From G965216745 sp965216745 (GTDB lineage: Bacteria > Pseudomonadota > Alphaproteobacteria > Rickettsiales > Anaplasmataceae), in the NCBI GenBank assembly GCA_965216745.1, contig OZ244191.1, positions 868,001 to 932,000 on the forward strand: a stretch of 64,000 nt of DNA, given 5' to 3'. The position numbers and the translations under genes were made by a program. The notes under the pieces were generated by a model, which was given only the letters and a program-made list of their open reading frames with translations, did not search any database and was not told where the DNA came from. Numbering within the stretch: the first letter of the stretch is position 1; every line of letters begins with the position of its first letter. Of this stretch, positions 57,892-64,000 are shown piece by piece.

Positions 57892-60351
57892 ATGACAATT
57901 GCAATAGTAGATTCCTACAACCTTTTATTCAGAGCATATTATGCCCTTCCAAGCCTGACAAATAAACAAGGTATGCCCACAGGTGCAGTTTACGGCTTTT
58001 TAACAACATTAATCCGATATATAAAAAACAGAAAACCTAATCAATTAATCGTAGCAACCGACACTGGAAAAACGAATTTTCGACACGAAATATATCCTAA
58101 ATACAAAGCAAACAGGCAAGAAGCGCCTCAAGATCTTATACCTCAATTTGAAATTATAAAAGAAACCTTGAATACATTGGGAATAACTTTAATAGGTGTA
58201 GATGGATATGAAGCAGATGACATAATATCAACTTTGGTGAAATATTATGATAGTTGTGAAATATTGTCTTCAGATAAAGATTTAATACAATTGATTAGTA
58301 ACAGTACCGTTATCTATGAACCATTTAAAAATCATATTATAGATCAAAAATACGTTATTGAAAAATTTGCAATTACACCTAATAAATTTTTAGATTATTT
58401 GTCTCTAACAGGAGATGCTTCTGATAATATACCAGGAGTTCCTGGTATAGGACCAAAAACAGCATCTAAACTATTAGATCAATTCCAATCTTTAGAAGGA
58501 ATAAAAGAAAATATAAATCAAATCAAGCAAGGTAAACTATCAGAAAATTTACAAAAATACTACGATCAAGCAATACTATCACGCAGATTAATTAAATTAA
58601 ACAACCAAGTAGACTTGAAAGAAGTTAATGGTAATTATGGAAATGCAAAACACCTAGACATACAAAATCTAGTTCGCAAGTACAACTTCTTATCTATAGA
58701 AGAATCGTTATATTCATTGTTCTCTGATTGTAAAAAGGATATACATTCGATCAAAACAAAAGATATAATAACACAAGAAGATCTTAGTTCTTTTATCAAA
58801 GAAACAACAGAATCCGGAAAAATCAGCTTAAACAAAGAAAAAGGGAATATTATACAAATGTACAACGGTGGAAACTGCATTTATTCAATAAATTCATTAC
58901 AAGTAAATAAGGTTTATAACATAATATGTTCGAGAGATATACTTAAAATTGCATTTGATGTTAAATGTATGACAAAAGACATTTCAATCGAAATAGAGGA
59001 TATAAATGCCTTTGATGATATAATGTTAATGTCCTACAGCTTAGATACAACAAAAAAAACTCTTGATGAAATCATATCAGAATTCACAGATCCTAAAATT
59101 ATAGCAATTTTCAAAGCACATGCATTGTTACATAAACGGTTAGCAGAAAATAAATTGTTTTCAATATATTACTGTCTTGAAAAACCAATCGTTAAAATTG
59201 CATCTAAAATAGAAAAACAAGGAATGTTATTAAATTTAGCAAAATTGCAAAACACATCGCAAGAACTTTCTTTAAAGATCAAAACAGTTGAAGATAAAAT
59301 TTATAAATGTTCTGGTACAGAATTTAATATAGGGTCAGTCAAACAATTAAGCAAAGTAATGTTTGAAGATTTAGCAATACCTAATATAAGTAAAGGTTCT
59401 ACTTCAGTGGAAGTGTTAGAAAGTTTGGCTTTGAATGGTTTTGTAATAGCAAATTATCTATTAGAATGGAGAAAATTAACAAAATTGAAAAACACCTATA
59501 CAGATCCATTGATACGAAACATCAACATTGAATCTCACAGGGTACATACTCAATACCTACTAGGATCTACATCCACTGGTCGTCTCAGCTCAATCAACCC
59601 TAATTTACAAAACATTCCAGTTCGAGATGATCATTCAATTAGAGAATGTTTTATTGCACCAAGAAAAAAATTATTGATTTCTGTTGATTATTCACAAATA
59701 GAACTCAGATTCTTAACTTACTTTGCAAACGTTCCAGAAATGCAATATGCATTATCCCAAGACATACACTCAATAACCGCAAAAGAAATTTTTGAAACAA
59801 ATACAGTAACAAAAGAAATGCGCAGCAAAGCTAAAAGTATAAATTTTGGTATAATATATGGAATAACTCCATTTGGATTATCAAAACAAATAGGATGTAG
59901 CATTGAAGAATCAACTCAATATATTAATCGTTATTTTGAAAAATATCCCGGAATAAAACAATACATGGAACAATGTAAACAAAATGCAAAAAACAATGGA
60001 TATGTTCAGACTATATTTGGTAGAAAGTGTTTCATACATGACATAAAAAATAAAAATGTACATGCTCGAAAATTTGCAGAAAGAGCTGCAATAAACGCAC
60101 CTCTGCAAGGAAGCACAGCAGACCTTATGAAGACTAGCATGATAGCAATAGACAAAAAACTCCCAGAAGCAAAAATGATAGCACAAATTCACGATGAATT
60201 GATTTTTGAAGCAGAAGAAGATATTGCAGAAAATATCGCAATCAAAATCAAAAACATCATGGAATCATTGTTGAAAAAACCACCGCTGGTAGTGGATATA
60301 AAAATTGGACCTACTTGGGCTAATCTAGAAAAATACATACAATACACGTAA
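57892..60351 (+). CDS. polA: DNA polymerase I with a degenerate proofreading domain
   Basis: An 819-residue PolA (E. coli: 928). The 5' nuclease domain (about 1-290) is intact: VDSYNLLFRAYYA, GYEADDIIST, SSDKDLIQL, TGDASDNIPGVPGIGPKTA. The middle 3'-5' exonuclease-like domain is shortened and shows no DxE catalytic pair (it reads IAFDVKCMTK where the active-site segment should be). The polymerase domain is complete: motif A VDYSQIELRFL near 600, the O-helix KAKSINFGIIYGI, and motif C AQIHDELIFEAEED near 765. It should replace RNA primers and fill gaps without proofreading. Confidence 0.95.
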   Translation: MTIAIVDSYNLLFRAYYALPSLTNKQGMPTGAVYGFLTTLIRYIKNRKPNQLIVATDTGKTNFRHEIYPKYKANRQEAPQDLIPQFEIIKETLNTLGITLIGVDGYEADDIISTLVKYYDSCEILSSDKDLIQLISNSTVIYEPFKNHIIDQKYVIEKFAITPNKFLDYLSLTGDASDNIPGVPGIGPKTASKLLDQFQSLEGIKENINQIKQGKLSENLQKYYDQAILSRRLIKLNNQVDLKEVNGNYGNAKHLDIQNLVRKYNFLSIEESLYSLFSDCKKDIHSIKTKDIITQEDLSSFIKETTESGKISLNKEKGNIIQMYNGGNCIYSINSLQVNKVYNIICSRDILKIAFDVKCMTKDISIEIEDINAFDDIMLMSYSLDTTKKTLDEIISEFTDPKIIAIFKAHALLHKRLAENKLFSIYYCLEKPIVKIASKIEKQGMLLNLAKLQNTSQELSLKIKTVEDKIYKCSGTEFNIGSVKQLSKVMFEDLAIPNISKGSTSVEVLESLALNGFVIANYLLEWRKLTKLKNTYTDPLIRNINIESHRVHTQYLLGSTSTGRLSSINPNLQNIPVRDDHSIRECFIAPRKKLLISVDYSQIELRFLTYFANVPEMQYALSQDIHSITAKEIFETNTVTKEMRSKAKSINFGIIYGITPFGLSKQIGCSIEESTQYINRYFEKYPGIKQYMEQCKQNAKNNGYVQTIFGRKCFIHDIKNKNVHARKFAERAAINAPLQGSTADLMKTSMIAIDKKLPEAKMIAQIHDELIFEAEEDIAENIAIKIKNIMESLLKKPPLVVDIKIGPTWANLEKYIQYT

Positions 60352-60497
60352 TTTATTTACTCTAAAATACTAAATAATAAAAGTAAATTAATATCATCTA
60401 AGATGTATTGTTTTAACACTTTTATCTATAAATAAACTCATTTCAATCACATAACAAATATGATAAAGTCACCAATAATATTTGACTAAGAGTTAGT

Positions 60498-61235
60498 ATG
60501 GATAATGAACTTACAGAAGGGATGAATAAAGAAATTGAAGGAAAAGCCAAAATCATATATAAATTCGATGAAAAATACGTTATTCAACACTTTAAAGATA
60601 ATGTAACAGCTTTCAATGCACTAAAACAAGATTCACCAAAAGGAAAAGGCATAATAAATAATAAAATTTCTGCACATTTCATGGAAAAACTCACTCAAGT
60701 GGGAATAAAAAACCACTTTATAAAGCTTCTTGGTCCAAGAGATCAGTTGGTTAAGCGAGTTAAAATGATTCCTATAGAAGTTATAACAAGAAACATAGTA
60801 GCAGGTCAGCTTGCAAAAAGAATTTGTCTAGCCTCTGGTACTAAACTTGCAAAAACAATAGTAGAATTTTCGTACAAAAAAAACAAAGATGATGCTTTAA
60901 TAAATGAAGATCATATAACTGCTCTTTCTATTCTCAATATAGATCAAATTAATACAATAAAAACAGAAGCATTAAGAGTAAACAGCTTTTTAATTAACGA
61001 GCTTGCCAAGTTTGATATAGTAATGCCTGATCTGAAGATGGAATTTGGAATCTGTGATGGGGAAATAATTTTAGCCGACGAAATAAGCCCTGACACCTGT
61101 AGATTGTGGAATAAAAACTTTAAGCTAGAACAAAAACCAGAAATAATGGATAAAGATTTATATAGATTTGAATTAGGAGATCTAATGACTGGATACTTGA
61201 AATTTGCTAATCGAATAGGAGTAAAAAACATTTAA
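60498..61235 (+). CDS. purC: Phosphoribosylaminoimidazole-succinocarboxamide synthase
   Basis: SAICAR synthetase of de novo purine synthesis. The 245-residue protein has the ATP-grasp-like EGKAKIIYKF near residue 14, a KGKGIINNKISAHFM block, VITRNIVAGQLAKR and the conserved FGICDGEIILADEISPDTCRLW block. Its presence indicates retained purine synthesis, as in Ehrlichia and Anaplasma but not Rickettsia. Confidence 0.95.
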   Translation: MDNELTEGMNKEIEGKAKIIYKFDEKYVIQHFKDNVTAFNALKQDSPKGKGIINNKISAHFMEKLTQVGIKNHFIKLLGPRDQLVKRVKMIPIEVITRNIVAGQLAKRICLASGTKLAKTIVEFSYKKNKDDALINEDHITALSILNIDQINTIKTEALRVNSFLINELAKFDIVMPDLKMEFGICDGEIILADEISPDTCRLWNKNFKLEQKPEIMDKDLYRFELGDLMTGYLKFANRIGVKNI

Positions 61236-61627
61236 AACAAAGAATTTTTGTATATCCGTATGTGTTTCATTTTAAATGATTGTCATCAGATATGAATAAA
61301 ATAATCAAATCTAAACCGCGAAATCAAAAACATTAATAAAACTATATACACCCTACTTCATTACCCAATTAGATATTAGGATATTCTTTGATATTCCTTA
61401 TACGTCAAATTCATTTAATAAAATTCAAAAATAAATTATATTCAACTGTATTGATTGCAAGATGAGAAAATCTGTATAATATATTAAACAACTGGTTCAC
61501 GGATATCGCTCTGTCTAACTTCATTACATTCATCTCTTTTTTTTTATTTTATTTATATATAATTCTTGATCAGAATTATGTTTTTAATTCATACACACAT
61601 ATTGCATTTTTTAGCATTTCTATTTTT
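61236..61627. other. 392-bp region between purC and pstC
   Basis: AT-rich. It holds a promoter-like pair (61451-61480) and then a frame open from 61466 through to pstC with no ATG, GTG or TTG before 61628. No RNA gene seen, and no recognisable Pho box. Confidence 0.5.
61451..61480 (+). promoter_or_regulatory. Candidate sigma70 promoter of pstC
   Basis: TTGATT (61451-61456) and a perfect TATAAT (61475-61480) are 18 bp apart. The distance to the annotated pstC start is about 147 bp, so a long leader or an upstream non-standard start is implied. Confidence 0.45.
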
Positions 61628-62560
61628 TTGTATTGGTTACAAAACAATAGTCGCTATAAATCTAAAGCAATTCAATTTATAATGCTATGCTGCGTCATTT
61701 TCTCATCTTTGATATCCTTGTTGATAGTATATTCTTTAATGACAGAAACATTACAATTTCTAAACATAGTTCCTGTTTCTGAATTTCTTTTCTCGACAAA
61801 ATGGAGCCCTAATACGACTATAACACATAATTGGGAAGTCAAAAAAATGTTTGGTATCATTCCACTAATCTCAGGAACTTTGCTTGTGACTTTTATCGCA
61901 ATCTTAATAGGAGGACCATTTGGAATCTTAACCGCAATATATATAAGCCATTATACATCAAAGAAAAACAGATATATTTTGAAAACTCTTATAGAGATAG
62001 TAGCTGGCATACCTTCTGTTGTATATGGATATTTTGCAGTAACAATAGTATCACCTGCATTGCATAAATTTGGCAATATTATAGGAATCAACATATCACA
62101 AGAAAGCGCTTTATGCTCCGGTATGGTGATCGGACTAATGATAATGCCTTTAATAGTATCTCTGATAGATGATGTTCTTCACGCAACACCGAAATCATTG
62201 TATTATGGTTCTTTGGTACTTGGGGCCACCAAATCAGAAACTATTTGTTCAGTCATACTTCCAGCAGCATTTCCTGGTATATTGAGTGCCATATTATTAG
62301 GACTATCCAGAGCAATAGGAGAAACAATGATAGTTTTAATGGCTACGGGACTGACGCCAAATTTAACAGCTAACCCTGTGGAACCAATCACAACAATGAC
62401 TGTACAGATAGCCACGTTATTGACCGGGGATCAAACCTTTAGCAACACAGAAACACTCTCAGCCTACGCTATAGGCTTTGTATTGTTTATTATAACCTGG
62501 ATACTAAATGTATTCGCTTTATCTGTAGTCAACAAATACAGGAGATCAAATCATTATTGA
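61628..62560 (+). CDS. pstC: Phosphate ABC transporter permease PstC
   Basis: A 310-residue permease with about six membrane helices. PstC rather than PstA is indicated by GIPSVVYGYFAV near residue 135, GLMIMPLIVSLIDDVLHATPKSLYYGSLVLGATKSETICSVILPAAFPGI, and RAIGETMIVLMATG. The first visible start is a TTG, yet the frame stays open upstream to 61466 and encodes further hydrophobic residues, so the real N-terminus may be longer and use a rare start. No pstA, pstB or pstS is adjacent on this side; the next gene is dnaN on the other strand. Confidence 0.88.
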   Translation: MYWLQNNSRYKSKAIQFIMLCCVIFSSLISLLIVYSLMTETLQFLNIVPVSEFLFSTKWSPNTTITHNWEVKKMFGIIPLISGTLLVTFIAILIGGPFGILTAIYISHYTSKKNRYILKTLIEIVAGIPSVVYGYFAVTIVSPALHKFGNIIGINISQESALCSGMVIGLMIMPLIVSLIDDVLHATPKSLYYGSLVLGATKSETICSVILPAAFPGILSAILLGLSRAIGETMIVLMATGLTPNLTANPVEPITTMTVQIATLLTGDQTFSNTETLSAYAIGFVLFIITWILNVFALSVVNKYRRSNHY

Positions 62561-62566
62561 TTTGCC

Positions 62567-63697
62567 CTAAAGAACCATAGGCATAATTATAAAGAAATAG
62601 TCCTTAGATTCAAAATCTTTGATGACAACAGCGCTTTTAGGCGTGTCAATTTCTATTACAACAATATCACTTTCTATCTTTTTCAAACAATCAAGTAAGT
62701 AAGAATAGTTAAAACCTATCTCCAATTCAATTCCATGATATTCAACCTCTAAATCTTCTTCCACACTACTATTATCTGGCATATTACTAAATAACTTTGC
62801 AATATTATTAGCAAGAATAAATCTTATTGCTTTGGATTTATCAGAATAAATTATACTAACCCTTTCAACTGACTCTATAAGTAAATCAACTTTGACTTTC
62901 AAAATGTTAGAATTTTTTCTAGGTATAACTTTTTCATAGTCAGGAAATTTGGCAGCAATCAACTTTGAAACAATCGTAATATTTTGAAAAACAAATTTTA
63001 TTCTATTGATAGAATCATCTTTACCTACATCAATTTCCAATTTGCTATCTACAGAGATAATTTTCATTAATTCTCCAACTGTTCTCTTTGGAAGAATAAC
63101 CTCAATATCTACAATATCATTTATTGCATTACTTACACATGAAGCATATGCAAGTCTATGACCATTTGTAGCGACACAATCCAAATTATTTTTTTTTATT
63201 CTCAACAAACATCCAGATAAATTGTAACGTATGTTATCAGATGGTATTGCAAATACTGTTTTCTCCATCAAACGTAACATAGTATATCCAGGCACGCTAA
63301 ATCCATATGATGACTCACATTCCTCTAGTGATGGGAATTGTGTAATAGGCAAACATGGAAATTTAAATTTACAAGATCCAGCCTTTATAGTGCACTCTTC
63401 ATTTCCACCAATAATTTTTACTTTCCCTCTCACTTTACGTACAGCATCCCAAAAATTAAAAGCATTAACAGTAATCGAACCCTTCTTCATCACAGAAGCT
63501 TTCACACTAACTCGGATTGTTATATCAGTGTTGGAAGCAGTAAAAATAGATTCATCTTCCAAGGCATCAATCCTTATATTTGATAAAATCGGAACTATTC
63601 CGCGTTTGTCTGCTGCACCAATAACGCAACCAACAGAAGATAATAACTCAGACTGTTGAATGATTAACTCTATTAAACTTTCATTTTTTTCAGACAT
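62567..63697 (-). CDS. dnaN: DNA polymerase III beta clamp
   Basis: Sliding clamp of 376 residues, the normal length, with the three-domain pattern. Landmarks are VGCVIGAADKRGIVPILSNI near residue 20, the central FAIPSDNIRYNLSGCLLRI and NGHRLAYAS blocks, and the third domain ending FFIIMPMVL, close to the usual MPMR(V/L) end. No dnaA adjoins it, and no origin-like DnaA boxes were noticed nearby. Confidence 0.95.
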   Translation of the reverse strand: MSEKNESLIELIIQQSELLSSVGCVIGAADKRGIVPILSNIRIDALEDESIFTASNTDITIRVSVKASVMKKGSITVNAFNFWDAVRKVRGKVKIIGGNEECTIKAGSCKFKFPCLPITQFPSLEECESSYGFSVPGYTMLRLMEKTVFAIPSDNIRYNLSGCLLRIKKNNLDCVATNGHRLAYASCVSNAINDIVDIEVILPKRTVGELMKIISVDSKLEIDVGKDDSINRIKFVFQNITIVSKLIAAKFPDYEKVIPRKNSNILKVKVDLLIESVERVSIIYSDKSKAIRFILANNIAKLFSNMPDNSSVEEDLEVEYHGIELEIGFNYSYLLDCLKKIESDIVVIEIDTPKSAVVIKDFESKDYFFIIMPMVL

Positions 63698-63753
63698 GAG
63701 GTATAAGCTACATCAGTGCGTGCCTTAAGGCAAATATTAGGAGAAAATCAAAA

Positions 63754-64000
63754 ATGTACGCTAATCTATACTTTTTTATCTTTAGCTTGATTTTATTATA
63801 CTGCAACAATATTAATCAGGCATATGCAGATACTATACGGTCCCATTCAGAAGCAGAAGCACCATCTATAGAATTACACATGTCGTCAATAAGTGATATG
63901 ATCAATAGAGATAAGCAAGCATTAGAAAAAAAGAAATCCACAAATAATACATTAGATAAAAATCAAATTGATAAACAAAAAGAAATAAATCCAGAAATTA
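63754..64000 (+). CDS. Secreted protein, N-terminal part only, unrecognised
   Basis: An open frame from ATG 63754 to the window edge (82 residues seen), with a strong AGGAG ribosome binding site (63739-63743). It begins with a signal peptide (hydrophobic core LYFFIFSLILLY, cleavage likely after QAYA) and continues as a polar Lys/Asn-rich helix-prone region. No family can be assigned from this fragment. It is divergent from dnaN. Confidence 0.7.
   Translation, partial: MYANLYFFIFSLILLYCNNINQAYADTIRSHSEAEAPSIELHMSSISDMINRDKQALEKKKSTNNTLDKNQIDKQKEINPEI

Noticed and set aside
60466..60500. TTGACT box just before purC as promoter
   Set aside because: It lies less than 20 bp from the start codon, leaving no room for a -10 box and leader.

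Overview
This AT-rich (roughly 30% G+C by eye), gene-dense window looks like part of a reduced chromosome of an obligately intracellular alphaproteobacterium of the order Rickettsiales. The evidence is a Rickettsiales-style type IV secretion locus (virB3, virB4 and three large virB6 paralogues), gene-transfer-agent (GTA) genes scattered into two places, a DUF2610-type small protein, ALA-synthase haem synthesis, a single-chain ValRS that looks archaeal-like, and housekeeping genes dispersed in short operons. Intact pyrD, purC, hemA, hemC and murD fit an Anaplasmataceae- or Midichloriaceae-like lineage better than Rickettsia itself. The species cannot be named from the sequence alone.

Layout. 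1-4.9 kb, minus strand: the 5' part of an Mrp antiporter subunit (mnhE), pyrD, hemC overlapping plsY, and ftsH. 5.2-6.3 kb, plus: a solitary HK97-fold major capsid gene of GTA type, then a 0.6-kb gap. 6.9-8.7 kb, plus: nuoI, a DUF2610-like gene and xerC. 8.7-11.7 kb, minus: uvrD, tRNA-Asp and era. 11.8-24.5 kb, mixed: gltX, an AsmA-like protein, tadA, fbpA-like, ruvX, a dicarboxylate/amino-acid symporter, sufD-sufC, obgE-rnhA, a small secreted protein and ubiB. 24.5-28.3 kb: an ABC ATPase with an altered signature motif, a HAD phosphatase, nuoE and pccB. 28.7-39.9 kb, plus: the rvh type IV secretion operon virB3-virB4-virB6-virB6-virB6, whose last four junctions are tight or overlapping. 40.2-41.1 kb: an unrecognised six-helix membrane protein. 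41.2-42.5 kb, minus: a compact GTA block with head-tail connector (g6-like), tail terminator (g8-like) and major tail (g9-like) genes, without g7. 42.7-53.3 kb: an orphan small ORF, bamE, mnmE, dnaK, ribD, ybeY, murD-tsaE and valS. 53.5-56.3 kb: a 924-residue lysine/asparagine-rich repeat protein with four identical 60-bp tandem repeats and a C-terminal hydrophobic hairpin. 56.4-64 kb: hemA with an upstream tRNA-Gly, polA, purC, pstC, dnaN and the start of a secreted protein.

How it fits together. Most genes serve core functions: respiratory complex I, haem, nucleotide and riboflavin synthesis, Fe-S assembly, tRNA charging and modification, DNA replication and repair, and envelope biogenesis. 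The two lineage-specific themes are macromolecule export (the rvh type IV system plus two unrecognised membrane-associated proteins that could be its clients) and a dispersed GTA. Its structural genes are intact reading frames although they lie about 35 kb apart, which suggests they are maintained rather than decaying. These two themes, and the repeat protein, are the parts most worth a second look.
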